NCBI GenBank assembly: GCA_910585005.1
Contig: CAJUCN010000005.1
Span: 49,154-113,153, forward strand
Direction of reading: 5' to 3'
Source: an uncultured Lachnospiraceae bacterium
Lineage (GTDB): Bacteria; Bacillota; Clostridia; Lachnospirales; Lachnospiraceae
Length of the DNA: 64,000 nucleotides
The position numbers and the translations under genes were made by a program. Below are positions 42,672-51,203 of the stretch, in pieces. The notes under the pieces are model-generated. The model was not told where the DNA came from and made no database searches. It saw only the letters and a program-made list of their open reading frames with translations. Every line of letters begins with the position of its first letter. Positions within the stretch are counted from its first letter, which is position 1.

Positions 42672-44034
42672 AACGGTTTTTGATATCTATGTAAGTTTGG
42701 TCAGAGCCAATCGGCTTGTAAGCAGGGCGGATGATTTTACCGTTGTTGGCAAGTTCCTCCATGCGGTGTGCACTCCAGCCAGAGATACGGGCAATGGCAA
42801 AAATCGGTGTATACAACTCCATGGGAAGGCCCAGCATGTGATATACGAAGCCGGAATAAAAGTCAACGTTGATGCTGACGCCTTTATACATCTGCCTTTC
42901 TGCCGCAATGATTTTAGGAGCCAAAGATTCAACAAGGGAGTAGAGTGCAAATTCTTTTTCGAGGCCTTTTTCGACGGAAAGTTTTTCGACGAAAGATTTA
43001 AAAATTACGGCACGGGGATCAGATTTGGAGTAGATTGCATGCCCTACACCATAGATCAGCCCGGCATGGTCAAAGGCTTCCTTGTGGAGAAGCCTTTTTA
43101 AATATAAGCTTACTTCCTCCTCGTCAGTCCAGTCACCGACAGTTGCTTTCATCTCCTCAAACATCTGGACAACCTTGATATTGGCGCCACCGTGCCTTGG
43201 CCCTTTTAGGGAACCGATGGCCGCGGCAATGACCGAATAGGTATCGGTGAGGGAAGAGGTGACCACATGAGTGGTAAAGGAAGAGTTATTTCCGCCACCG
43301 TGTTCCATATGGAGAACAAGGGCAACATCCAGGAGCCGTGCTTCAAGCGGTGTATAAGAACTGTCAGGACGGAGAATATGCAATATGTTTTCCGCCATAG
43401 AAAGTTCAGGTACGGGCTGATGGATAAAAAGGCTTTTTCCGTCATGATAATGGCAGTAAGCCTGGTAGCCGTAGATGGATAAAAGGGGAAACAGGCTGAT
43501 AAGCTGAAGGCATTGGCGCAGCACATTAGGGAGTGAAACATCGTCAGCCCTGTCATCATAGGAGTAAAGAGTAAGGACACTGCGGGCTAGCGTATTCATC
43601 ATATCGCTGCTGGGCGCCTTCATAATAATATCCCGCACGAAACTGGTTGGAAGGCTTCTGTATTTGGAAAGAAGGGCGCGGAAATTTGCCAGTTCCTTTT
43701 CATTTGGAAGCTTGGCAAAAAGAAGAAGATAAGTGATTTCTTCAAAACCAAAGCGCTCGTCTTTGGAAAACCCGTTTACGAGATCCTTCACATCGTAGCC
43801 GCGGTAAAATAAACGGCCATGTGCAGGACGGGAAACGCCATCCACCATTTCTGTGGCACGGACATCGGATATGTTGGTAAGGCCGGCAAGGACGCCCTTA
43901 CCATTTAGGTCACGAAGCCCCCGCTTTACCTCATATTTGGTAAAAAGCTCTGTATCAATAATATCTGCCTGTTCGCTCATTTTGGCAAGACGGACAATAT
44001 CGGGTGTAATTTCAGAAAAAACATTATGATCCAT
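42670..44034 (-). CDS. gltA: Citrate synthase
   Basis: A 454-residue citrate/2-methylcitrate synthase that condenses oxaloacetate and acetyl-CoA. The catalytic residues are visible: histidine in LHMEHGGGNNSSF, histidine in GVGHAIYSKSDPRA, and aspartate in INVDFYSGFVYHMLGLP. The start at 44034 has AAAGGAG 7 bases upstream. It is divergent from pckA, so the two enzymes that make and use oxaloacetate share a 416-base intergenic region. Specificity for 2-methylcitrate cannot be excluded from sequence alone. Confidence 0.93.
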   Translation of the reverse strand: MDHNVFSEITPDIVRLAKMSEQADIIDTELFTKYEVKRGLRDLNGKGVLAGLTNISDVRATEMVDGVSRPAHGRLFYRGYDVKDLVNGFSKDERFGFEEITYLLLFAKLPNEKELANFRALLSKYRSLPTSFVRDIIMKAPSSDMMNTLARSVLTLYSYDDRADDVSLPNVLRQCLQLISLFPLLSIYGYQAYCHYHDGKSLFIHQPVPELSMAENILHILRPDSSYTPLEARLLDVALVLHMEHGGGNNSSFTTHVVTSSLTDTYSVIAAAIGSLKGPRHGGANIKVVQMFEEMKATVGDWTDEEEVSLYLKRLLHKEAFDHAGLIYGVGHAIYSKSDPRAVIFKSFVEKLSVEKGLEKEFALYSLVESLAPKIIAAERQMYKGVSINVDFYSGFVYHMLGLPMELYTPIFAIARISGWSAHRMEELANNGKIIRPAYKPIGSDQTYIDIKNR

Positions 44035-44309
44035 TCAATTCTCCTTTCCTTGTGCATAGTATTAATTTGATAAAGCAAATTTGGACCTAAAAATAAGAGT
44101 CGCTCCAAATAATATCATAAAATAGGCTGGTAATTACAGCAGAACAGATGTAAGATGCTGTAGTGTCAATTCATTGCCGAAATAAATAAGAATATTTCAG
44201 AAAAAGTTAACATAACCATCTTATCATGATTGTGCATTTCAAACAAGGGTCAAAAATATAAAATATTTGTAAAATCCGCCGGGTTTTGAAAAAATGGGAA
44301 TTGTTCATA

Positions 44310-44338
44310 TTGACTTTTAAAATGTTGTTTGAGATAAT
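44310..44338 (+). promoter_or_regulatory. Promoter of pckA
   Basis: TTGACT (44310-44315) and GATAAT (44333-44338) are separated by exactly 17 bases. The transcript would begin near 44345, giving a leader of about 105 bases. Confidence 0.75.
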
Positions 44339-44344
44339 ACAATA

Positions 44345-44450
44345 GATGTGCCAGGGTGCACACCAAAAGTGAGAAACCGCAGTTTTTGGCCCGGTGGGCA
44401 GTGAAGGCAGCGGTAAAATATACATTTATATATTATAAGGAGGATGACGT
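44345..44450 (+). promoter_or_regulatory. Structured leader of pckA, unassigned
   Basis: The G+C-rich part (44348-44418) holds complementary blocks. CCAAAA near 44365 faces TTTTTGG near 44387, CACC faces GGTG, and GCC faces GGC at the ends, which would give a compact multi-stem fold ahead of AAGGAGG. I cannot match it to a known riboswitch class. The rest of the intergenic space, 44035-44309, is AT-rich and contains no gene that I can see, only the citrate synthase leader. Confidence 0.4.
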
Positions 44451-46157
44451 ATGTCAACAAAAGCTTATTATCCAATTTCTGAAATCGGCGCTGGTAAGGT
44501 TGGTTTTTCCAAAACCCGTTCTATTATCGAAGCCGCTTTTTACGGAAACAACGTAGTGAAGGTAAACACCTTAAAAGAAGCTTATGAGTTAGCAAAGAAT
44601 TCACCTGGAACGATCGTTACGGACATGCCTGTTAAGGATGGCGACACATTTGGCCTTGAGAAAGACGCAAAGGTATTGCTGTTTAACGATGGCGCTGTAA
44701 CTGGCCGTTACGCTGCAGCACGCCGTATCAAAGGGGAACCTGGCGTAGATGAAGCAAAGCTTGATAAGGTAGTTATGGATGCTGTTTATGAGACACGTTG
44801 GAAAACGATGTACCATGCAGAGTGCTTTGTGGGACTTGACCCTGAATTTATGGCAAAAGCGCATCTTCTGATTCCGGAAGGGGAAGAAAACCTGCTGTAT
44901 AACTGGATGATCAATTTCCAGTATATGTCAGATGAGTATGTGAAAATGTACAAAAAATCCAAACCTGTAGGCGATGGAAAAGAGCCTGATATCTATATCT
45001 TCTCCGATCCCCAGTGGGCGCCTCATGAAGCGCCGGATGTGGATTATAGCTGCTTAAGCGATCCGCTTACCCTGTGCTATTTTGATACCAATCAGAACTG
45101 TGCAGCGATTCTTGGTATGAAGTATTTTGGCGAGCACAAAAAAGGCACACTGACTATGGCATGGGCTTTGGCTAACAGAAATGGTTATGCAGCATGTCAC
45201 GGCGGCCAGAAAGAGTATACTTTGGCAGATGGTTCTAAGTTCGTAGCGTCTGTTTACGGTCTTTCAGGATCAGGTAAGTCTACTTTGACACATGCAAAGC
45301 ATGGCGGGAAGTATCCCATTACCGTACTTCATGATGATGCATTTATCATCAATACAGATACCTGTGCTTCTGTTGCTTTGGAGCCTACTTATTTTGATAA
45401 GACGGCAGATTACCCTACAGGCTGCCCTGATAATGAATATCTGTTGTCTGCACAGAACTGTTCTGCAACGTTAGACGAGAATGGAAAGATCCAGCTTGTA
45501 ACGGAAGATATCAGAAATGGTAACGGACGTGCGATCAAGTCTAAATTATGGTCTCCTAACCGTGTAGATAAGATTGATGCGCCTGTTAATGCAATTTTCT
45601 GGATTATGAAGGATCCTACCATTCCTCCGGTAGTAAAACTTGATGGCGCTGCACTTGCATCTGTAATGGGCGCTACTTTGGCAACCAAGACCTCTACTGC
45701 AGAGCGTGTTGCTGCAGGAACAGACTTAAATGCACTTCGCATCGTTCCTTATGCAAACCCGTTTAGAACCTATCCTCTGGTTAATGACTATGAGAAGTTC
45801 AAAAAGCTGGTAGAAGAGAAGAACGTTGCATGCTATATCGTTAATACCGGTGATTTTATGGGAACAAAGGTAAAACCTGCTGATACACTTGGCATTCTTG
45901 AAACGATCGTTGAAGGAAAAGCAAAGTTCGAGAAGTGGGGTAACTTTGATGATGTAGAGATCATGTATGATTGGGATGGCAAGACTGCTGACTTTAAGCC
46001 TGACTTAAATGATCCTGAGTATAAGGCAGCATTGAAGAATGCTATGCAGAACCGTGTAGATGCTGTTAAGGGCTTTGCAGAGAAGAAGGAAGGATATGAC
46101 AAGCTTCCTGATGAAGCGCTTGCTGCTGTTCAGAAATTGGTTGATGCACTTAACTAA
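44451..46157 (+). CDS. pckA: Phosphoenolpyruvate carboxykinase (ATP)
   Basis: A 568-residue ATP-type PEP carboxykinase interconverting oxaloacetate and PEP. The nucleotide-binding P-loop reads VYGLSGSGKSTLTHAKHG, the metal site HDDAFII follows, and FWIMKDPTIPPVVKL lies in the C-terminal lobe. In fermenting gut anaerobes the enzyme often runs toward oxaloacetate to gain ATP during CO2 fixation to C4 acids; direction here is inference. A perfect AAGGAGG precedes the ATG. A terminator follows at about 46171-46200. It is somewhat longer than the 540-residue E. coli enzyme. Confidence 0.95.
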   Translation: MSTKAYYPISEIGAGKVGFSKTRSIIEAAFYGNNVVKVNTLKEAYELAKNSPGTIVTDMPVKDGDTFGLEKDAKVLLFNDGAVTGRYAAARRIKGEPGVDEAKLDKVVMDAVYETRWKTMYHAECFVGLDPEFMAKAHLLIPEGEENLLYNWMINFQYMSDEYVKMYKKSKPVGDGKEPDIYIFSDPQWAPHEAPDVDYSCLSDPLTLCYFDTNQNCAAILGMKYFGEHKKGTLTMAWALANRNGYAACHGGQKEYTLADGSKFVASVYGLSGSGKSTLTHAKHGGKYPITVLHDDAFIINTDTCASVALEPTYFDKTADYPTGCPDNEYLLSAQNCSATLDENGKIQLVTEDIRNGNGRAIKSKLWSPNRVDKIDAPVNAIFWIMKDPTIPPVVKLDGAALASVMGATLATKTSTAERVAAGTDLNALRIVPYANPFRTYPLVNDYEKFKKLVEEKNVACYIVNTGDFMGTKVKPADTLGILETIVEGKAKFEKWGNFDDVEIMYDWDGKTADFKPDLNDPEYKAALKNAMQNRVDAVKGFAEKKEGYDKLPDEALAAVQKLVDALN

Positions 46158-46170
46158 TGATCATAAAATT

Positions 46171-46201
46171 TTTAAAGGATTGCCTTCGGGCAATCCTTTT
46201 T
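46171..46201 (+). terminator. Terminator of pckA
   Basis: AAAGGATTGCC and GGCAATCCTTT form a perfect stem around TTCG, followed by TTTTGAAAATTT. Confidence 0.92.
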
Positions 46202-46213
46202 GAAAATTTCCAG

Positions 46214-46242
46214 TTGTATTATGTGTGGATATTGGATATAAT
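46214..46242 (+). promoter_or_regulatory. Promoter of the probable 6S RNA
   Basis: TTGTAT (46214-46219) and TATAAT (46237-46242) with a 17-base spacer. No open reading frame follows, which fits a small-RNA gene. Confidence 0.75.
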
Positions 46243-46248
46243 AAAAGC

Positions 46249-46450
46249 AACCTGAAATGTGCGATAATTCCTGTTGTTTTGAACCTACAGATACTTTAAA
46301 CGGGATTCCTATATTTCCTTGTAGCTGTCAAGCCCTCACTTCCTTAAAGTTTACTTTAGGGAAGGATTGGAAGGGAAGGCAAAAGCATAGGCTGCGGTTA
46401 CCCACCTAGCGTAGCTAGGAGTCAAAAGACAGGAACCGGCATTTTGGGGA
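46249..46450 (+). ncRNA. ssrS: Probable 6S RNA (SsrS), RNA polymerase-binding regulator
   Basis: The 200-base non-coding stretch has the 6S layout. A long closing stem pairs TTCCTGTTGTTTTGA (46268-46282) with TCAAAAGACAGGAA (46422-46435), extended outward by GAAATG facing CATTTT. A large central bubble contains ACCTACAGAT on the 5' side, and a distal stem CTTCCTTAAAGT/ACTTTAGGGAAG lies at 46339-46364. A small CCTAGC/GCTAGG hairpin lies in the 3' strand (46405-46419). 6S mimics an open promoter and binds the housekeeping RNA polymerase. The assignment is by structure and memory of Firmicute 6S sequences; a covariance-model search would settle it. Confidence 0.7.
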
Positions 46451-46500
46451 TATACCAATAGGTATAAATAAAACAGCCTTTGGCGCTGTGATTTTACAAA

Positions 46501-46535
46501 AGAAAAGCAGCCTGTTTGCAGGCTGCTTTTCTTTT
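46501..46535 (+). terminator. Strong terminator upstream of the SpoIID-like gene
   Basis: AGAAAAGCAGCCTG (46501-46514) pairs with CAGGCTGCTTTTCT (46519-46532), followed by TTTAG. It can end the 6S RNA transcript if the weaker hairpin at 46473-46489 does not. Confidence 0.88.
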
Positions 46536-46575
46536 AGTCCGGCAATTTTGAAAATGAAATAGGTAGAGGTTATTT

Positions 46576-48915
46576 ATGGAAAAAAGGTTTCGGATATTAG
46601 GTAAACTGATTCTTACACTCATTTTAGTAATTGCATTTATTTGGCTGATCACGAAAGACATCACGGTTTGGCAGTTAAAGCAGCCGGAGGGAGAATATGC
46701 AAGGATGAGGGATGTTAAGATCCTGACAGAAGAATTACTGCTGGCAGATGTAAAAGTAACAGATGTGGGAGGACTTTCCGATTTTCTAAAAGGAAATCAG
46801 GAAGAATATTTAAATTATGCTACATATAAACAGTTATTAAGTTTTTTGGGCGAAGAAAAATATTTATTTGATAGAAAGTATAAAGACGAGTTTCTTATGC
46901 TGGAAGAGGACTGGTATCACAGCTATGAGAAGATATTGGGAGAGTTAGGATTACAGGAAACGATCCGGCGCAAGAAGGTGGAGATCTGGTGTGATGATAC
47001 TTATCTTACTGGTGAGAACCGGATAGGCGAAGAGGAGCTTTTGTGCAGCGGAGGGGAAATTTATACTTATCTTTCTCCGGACTTTAAAGAGTGTATGTTT
47101 ATGACCGTGGAGGCTTTTGTAAGGGAAAACCGGCTTTTGACGTTGTATGGCAGAAACCAGGAAAGGATCGGACTGGAAAATGTCTGGGTTATGGAGTGCA
47201 ATGCCCAGGAATTACGCTTTTTTGAAGGTACCTATGAAATTTCCCTTTCGCCAGAGCGGATTCCGGAACCGGTGCTTGCAAGGGCGGAACAAGACGCAGG
47301 GACCGGATGCAGGGAACAGATTGCAGATTTGACATTTGGAGAGGGAAAGCTGCAAACCTTTGAGGTGAAAGAGGAGAAAGCAGGCGGAAAGCTTTTGAGT
47401 TTCGGGGATGGAAAAGTGGAGCTGGAAGGGACCGGTATTTTGGAGCTTGCCGATCATTGTGTGGGATACCAGCTTTACGATGATCTGCGTACGGCACAGG
47501 TAGAGGAACTTGCCATCGGGTATTCTTTTGCCGATTTTGTTTTGGATAAGGGGAAGGTGTGTGCGTTCTTGATTACCCGCAAGGAAAAGATGGACAATAT
47601 CCGGGTGGCAATAAAGGACAATGAAAGCGGCAGTATTTATCATGAAGAATTGGAGTTTTCCTGCACGGATGGGGCGAAGCTGGTCTATGGGGAGTATGAT
47701 GACAGGAAGGAGAAGGAGGTTCTTCCTGGGGAAAGTATTCGGATCAAAAGGGACAGTGATTATTTAAATGGGGGACGCGTACTATTCTTGCCTGATGTTC
47801 AGACGGGGAGGATCATGGTCAATTCCCAACAACGTGCATATGGTGTTCCTTCTTACCGGGGAAGGATGGAAATTTGCAGTACAAAGCAGGGGCTGGTCCT
47901 GATTAACGAATTGCCATTGGAGGAATATTTGTATTCGGTAGTACCTAGTGAAATGCCGGCTTCTTACCCGATGGAAGCGCTGAAAGCCCAGGCTGTCTGT
48001 GCCAGGACATACGGTTACCGTTACCTGGAACAGCCGGGATATGGCAATGTGGGCGCTCATTTAGATGACAGTGTAAGTTATCAGGTATATAACAATATTA
48101 CGGAGAATGTAAATTCCACAACAGCCGTAAAAGAGACGTCCGGGACGATTTTGTGTTACGATGATAAGCCGGTGAACGCTTATTATTATTCTACCTCCTG
48201 TGGATTTGGCGCTGATGCAGGGGTCTGGAATGAAGGGCAGAAAGATGAAATGCCCTATCTAAATTCCAGGTACATTGGCATGTCAGGGGAGGGAGATGAA
48301 GGAGAGCAGTTACAGCCGGAGAACCTGGCGGAGGAGGAAACGTTTAAGGAATATATTTTGAATGTTGATAAACAAGCATATGAACAGGAAGAAGCCTGGT
48401 TCCGGTGGACGTATGAGGTGAAAGAGATTGACATATCCAGAATATCCGACAGGTTAAAGGAGCGGTATCAGGCGGTTCCGGGCAAGATTCTTTATGAAGA
48501 GGGAGATGAGTTTCTATCCCGGGAACCGAAGAAATTTAAGGAGATCTACAATATCTGCTGCCTGAAACGGAAGGAAGGCGGTGTGATGGAAGAACTTTTG
48601 ATCGATACAGATCAGGGAACCTATAAAATCGTTTCCGAATATAACATCCGGTATGTCTTAAACCAAAAGGGAGATGTGTTAAGGCAGGACGGGTCAGTAT
48701 ATCAGAGCAATACGCTCCTTCCAAGTGCATATCTGATAATTGATCTTGTAAAAGAAGGAGAAAATGTGGTAGGATATACTTTAATTGGCGGCGGTTACGG
48801 GCATGGGGTTGGAATGTCCCAGAACGGGGCAAAGGCCATGGGGCTTAGGGAGATGGACTGCCGGCAGATTCTCGGGTTTTATTTTGGGGACTGCCAGGTA
48901 AAAAACATTTATTGA
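46576..48915 (+). CDS. Large SpoIID/LytB-domain membrane protein
   Basis: A 779-residue protein with one N-terminal membrane anchor (KLILTLILVIAFIWLITKDI). The SpoIID domain begins near residue 430 (LINELPLEEYLYSVVPSEMP, then YPMEALKAQAVCARTY) and ends with GGGYGHGVGMSQNGAKAMG. SpoIID proteins are lytic transglycosylases that cut denuded glycan strands. The 400 residues between the anchor and this domain are not recognisable. The protein is about twice the size of sporulation SpoIID and so is probably a paralogue with another wall-remodelling role. The next gene starts 12 bases downstream. Confidence 0.85.
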   Translation: MEKRFRILGKLILTLILVIAFIWLITKDITVWQLKQPEGEYARMRDVKILTEELLLADVKVTDVGGLSDFLKGNQEEYLNYATYKQLLSFLGEEKYLFDRKYKDEFLMLEEDWYHSYEKILGELGLQETIRRKKVEIWCDDTYLTGENRIGEEELLCSGGEIYTYLSPDFKECMFMTVEAFVRENRLLTLYGRNQERIGLENVWVMECNAQELRFFEGTYEISLSPERIPEPVLARAEQDAGTGCREQIADLTFGEGKLQTFEVKEEKAGGKLLSFGDGKVELEGTGILELADHCVGYQLYDDLRTAQVEELAIGYSFADFVLDKGKVCAFLITRKEKMDNIRVAIKDNESGSIYHEELEFSCTDGAKLVYGEYDDRKEKEVLPGESIRIKRDSDYLNGGRVLFLPDVQTGRIMVNSQQRAYGVPSYRGRMEICSTKQGLVLINELPLEEYLYSVVPSEMPASYPMEALKAQAVCARTYGYRYLEQPGYGNVGAHLDDSVSYQVYNNITENVNSTTAVKETSGTILCYDDKPVNAYYYSTSCGFGADAGVWNEGQKDEMPYLNSRYIGMSGEGDEGEQLQPENLAEEETFKEYILNVDKQAYEQEEAWFRWTYEVKEIDISRISDRLKERYQAVPGKILYEEGDEFLSREPKKFKEIYNICCLKRKEGGVMEELLIDTDQGTYKIVSEYNIRYVLNQKGDVLRQDGSVYQSNTLLPSAYLIIDLVKEGENVVGYTLIGGGYGHGVGMSQNGAKAMGLREMDCRQILGFYFGDCQVKNIY

Positions 48916-48927
48916 TGGGAAGAATTT

Positions 48928-49785
48928 ATGTTTAGGAGACTTTTGTTTATCGGATACGATTTTGGGAAACATATGGGAAGGAAAAATATCAGCGCTTTTG
49001 CGGCAAGCACTGCATTTTTTATCTTTCTTTCGTTAATCCCGGCATTGATGCTTTTGTGTTCCCTACTGCCATATACCCCGGTCACGGAAGCAAATTTGAT
49101 GACCGTTGCAAAAGAGATTTCGCCAGACGCTGTAAACCCGCTTTTGGTCAATGTGATTACGGAAGTTTATGGCCAGTCGGCAGGAATCGTCTCAGTCACG
49201 GCGATTGCCACCTTATGGTCAGCAGGGAAAGGGATATTGGCTCTTATGCGGGGACTGAACGCAGTCCATGATGTGGAGGAGAATCGGAACTATTTTGTGC
49301 TGCGTCTGATGGCATGTTTATATACAGTGTTAATGCTGCTTGCCGTGATCCTTTCCCTATTGGTGACAGTTTTTGGAAATACGCTGATAGACCTGATCGA
49401 AAGAAGCTTTCCCAAGTCCGCTTATTTTTTTAACGTGCTGTTGAATTTCAGGACGCCTTTTATCTGGCTGATCCTGACGGTTGTGCTGGCGCTTTTGTAT
49501 GCGTATGTGCCGGGAACCAAACAAGGATTCCGGATGCAGCTTCCGGGGGCAGGGTTTGCGGCTGTGGGATGGAGTGTGATGACATGGGCATTTTCCATTT
49601 ACGAAGATCAGTTTAACGGGTTTACAGCTTATGGGAATTTAACGACCATCATCATTTTGATGCTGTGGCTTTATGCCGGTATGTATGTAATTTTGGCGGG
49701 AGCGTTTATGAATAGGTATTTTAAGCCGGCCTTCCAGTTCTTTATCGGCAAAAAGAATGTTGACAAGAGGAAAAAGATTGACTAA
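48928..49785 (+). CDS. YihY/BrkB family inner-membrane protein
   Basis: A 285-residue polytopic protein with about six membrane segments, beginning ISAFAASTAFFIFLSLIPAL and including GFTAYGNLTTIIILMLWLYAG, both typical of the YihY/BrkB family. The function of the family is unresolved. A stretch around 105-110 (VHDVEENRNYF) and the length fit. The -10 box of the pheST promoter overlaps the stop codon. Confidence 0.88.
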   Translation: MFRRLLFIGYDFGKHMGRKNISAFAASTAFFIFLSLIPALMLLCSLLPYTPVTEANLMTVAKEISPDAVNPLLVNVITEVYGQSAGIVSVTAIATLWSAGKGILALMRGLNAVHDVEENRNYFVLRLMACLYTVLMLLAVILSLLVTVFGNTLIDLIERSFPKSAYFFNVLLNFRTPFIWLILTVVLALLYAYVPGTKQGFRMQLPGAGFAAVGWSVMTWAFSIYEDQFNGFTAYGNLTTIIILMLWLYAGMYVILAGAFMNRYFKPAFQFFIGKKNVDKRKKID

Positions 49786-49788
49786 AAT
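49760..49788 (+). promoter_or_regulatory. Promoter of pheST, inside the end of the YihY gene
   Basis: A perfect TTGACA (49760-49765) and TAAAAT (49783-49788) with a 17-base spacer. The -10 overlaps the TAA stop of the upstream gene. The T-box leader begins about 10 bases later. Confidence 0.8.
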
Positions 49789-49797
49789 GGAATGCAG

Positions 49798-50057
49798 TTG
49801 GATATGTTTGGCTGTGAAGGTGCTAAGTAGCCTGCTATTTTCTGCCAGAGAAAGGAAGCCAAAAGGCTGAGAGCTTCCCCCAGTTCAGATAGTATGTGAA
49901 TTTCCCACTAGAGCTTCCGGATTGAAGCAGATGTTTTTGTGTGTAGGTTCGGACGTGACGCGCGTTAAGCGAATGAAGAGTCTGCCATTTGGCAGGAAGT
50001 TGGGTGGTACCGCGGAAAATTTCGTCCCTTGTATGGAAACATGCAAGGGATTTTTTA
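49798..50057 (+). promoter_or_regulatory. T-box riboswitch of pheST (tRNA-Phe sensing)
   Basis: The leader contains the T-box sequence GGGTGGTACCGCGG at 50002-50015, followed by an antiterminator-competing hairpin and terminator: TCCCTTGTATG (50025-50035) with CATGCAAGGGA (50040-50050) and seven T. Stem I is seen in the AAAGGAAGCCAAAAGGCTGAGAGCTTCC region, with GTGAA.TTTCCCAC holding a phenylalanine codon (TTT or TTC near 49901-49904) as specifier. Uncharged tRNA-Phe would prevent termination and raise pheST expression. Confidence 0.93.
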
Positions 50058-50112
50058 TGTACAGATCTGTGCAAGGAAACGATGCCGTTAGAGCGGTGCA
50101 TGGGCTGTGCGG

Positions 50113-50140
50113 CGAGCAGGGGGAACTTTTCCCCTACTCG
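50113..50140 (+). other. Second hairpin between the T-box terminator and pheS
   Basis: CGAGCAGGGGGAA and TTCCCCTACTCG form a stable stem with one bulge, 30 bases before the pheS start. No T run follows, so it is not a clear terminator. Confidence 0.55.
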
Positions 50141-50170
50141 AATTGTAAAAATTAAAAAGGAGAAGAAAAA

Positions 50171-51190
50171 ATGTTTAATGCAGACGAATTAAAAAAAGCT
50201 TTTTTGGATGACATTGAGGCAGCTAAGTCTGAGATTCAGCTTTCTGAGGTTTGGAAGAAGTACCTTAGTAAGACAGGATCCGTTCAGGGGCTGATGAACG
50301 GGATCAAGCAGGTTGCCAAGGAAGAAAAGAAAGCTTACGGGCAGTTTGTCAATGAAGTTAAGACTTGGGTTCAGGGAAAGTATGAGGAAAAGCGGGCCCA
50401 GGTGGAGGCGTTTGAATTACAGCAAAAATATGAAAAAGAAGCGATCGATGTGACAGTACCTGTAAAGGTACGCCCTATGGGAAATCTCCATCCGCTGACG
50501 TTGGTGAAATATGAGATGATCAATGTGTTTGCGGGGATGGGCTTTGAGATTTTTGAGGGGCCGGAGATCGAGGATGACGACCACAATTTTACAAGGTTAA
50601 ATGTATTAAAGGATCATCCCTCAAGGGATATGCAGGATACTTTCTGGCTGACAGAAGACCTGCTTCTTCGTACCCATACGTCGCCAGGACAAATCCGCGT
50701 AATGGATAGTAAGAAGCCGCCGATCAAAGTCCTGGTTCCCGGCAAGGTGTTCCGTTCTGATTCGGATGCTACCCATTCCCCGATGTTCAGCCAGATGGAA
50801 GGGCTGGTAGTGGATAAGCATATCACCCTCTGTGACCTGCAGGGGATGCTGGATGAGTTTGTTAAGGGACTGTTTTCCGATGCAGCGAAGACAAGGCTGC
50901 GCCCTTCTTATTTTCCTTTTACCGAACCGTCGGTGGAAGTGGATGTAAGCTGTTTTAAATGCGGCGGAAAAGGGTGCTCCCTCTGCAAAGGCACAGGATG
51001 GATCGAAGTTCTTGGAGGAGGCGTGGTGAATAAAAAGGTTCTTGAGAACTGTGGCATTGACCCGGAAGAATATTCAGGACTTGCGTTTGGGATCGGGATC
51101 GAGCGTATCGCCATGTTAAAATACGGAATCAACCATATGGGCAGGCTTTTTGAAAATGACATTGAGTTTTTAAAGCAATTTAAGGCATAG
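50171..51190 (+). CDS. pheS: Phenylalanyl-tRNA synthetase alpha chain
   Basis: A 339-residue catalytic alpha subunit of the alpha2beta2 enzyme that charges tRNA-Phe. The N-terminal coiled coil (1-85) is followed by the class II core with motif 2 (GKVFRSDSDATHSPMFSQMEG) and motif 3 (FGIGIERIAMLKYGINHMG). CFKCGGKGCSLCKGTG in the middle is a family feature that varies between lineages. It lies after the T-box and 13 bases upstream of pheT. AAGGAGAAG precedes the start. Confidence 0.96.
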   Translation: MFNADELKKAFLDDIEAAKSEIQLSEVWKKYLSKTGSVQGLMNGIKQVAKEEKKAYGQFVNEVKTWVQGKYEEKRAQVEAFELQQKYEKEAIDVTVPVKVRPMGNLHPLTLVKYEMINVFAGMGFEIFEGPEIEDDDHNFTRLNVLKDHPSRDMQDTFWLTEDLLLRTHTSPGQIRVMDSKKPPIKVLVPGKVFRSDSDATHSPMFSQMEGLVVDKHITLCDLQGMLDEFVKGLFSDAAKTRLRPSYFPFTEPSVEVDVSCFKCGGKGCSLCKGTGWIEVLGGGVVNKKVLENCGIDPEEYSGLAFGIGIERIAMLKYGINHMGRLFENDIEFLKQFKA

Positions 51191-51203
51191 CGGAGGTGAG
51201 AGC

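Noticed and set aside
44345..44420. Cobalamin riboswitch for the pckA leader, suggested by GTGAGAAACCGCAG
   Set aside because: The rest of the conserved cobalamin core (for example GCCACTG) is absent and the leader is too short.
42670..46157. A tRNA gene in the gltA-pckA or pckA-spoIID gaps
   Set aside because: No cloverleaf with GTTCRANYC and CCA-type ends could be found; the second gap is better explained by 6S RNA.
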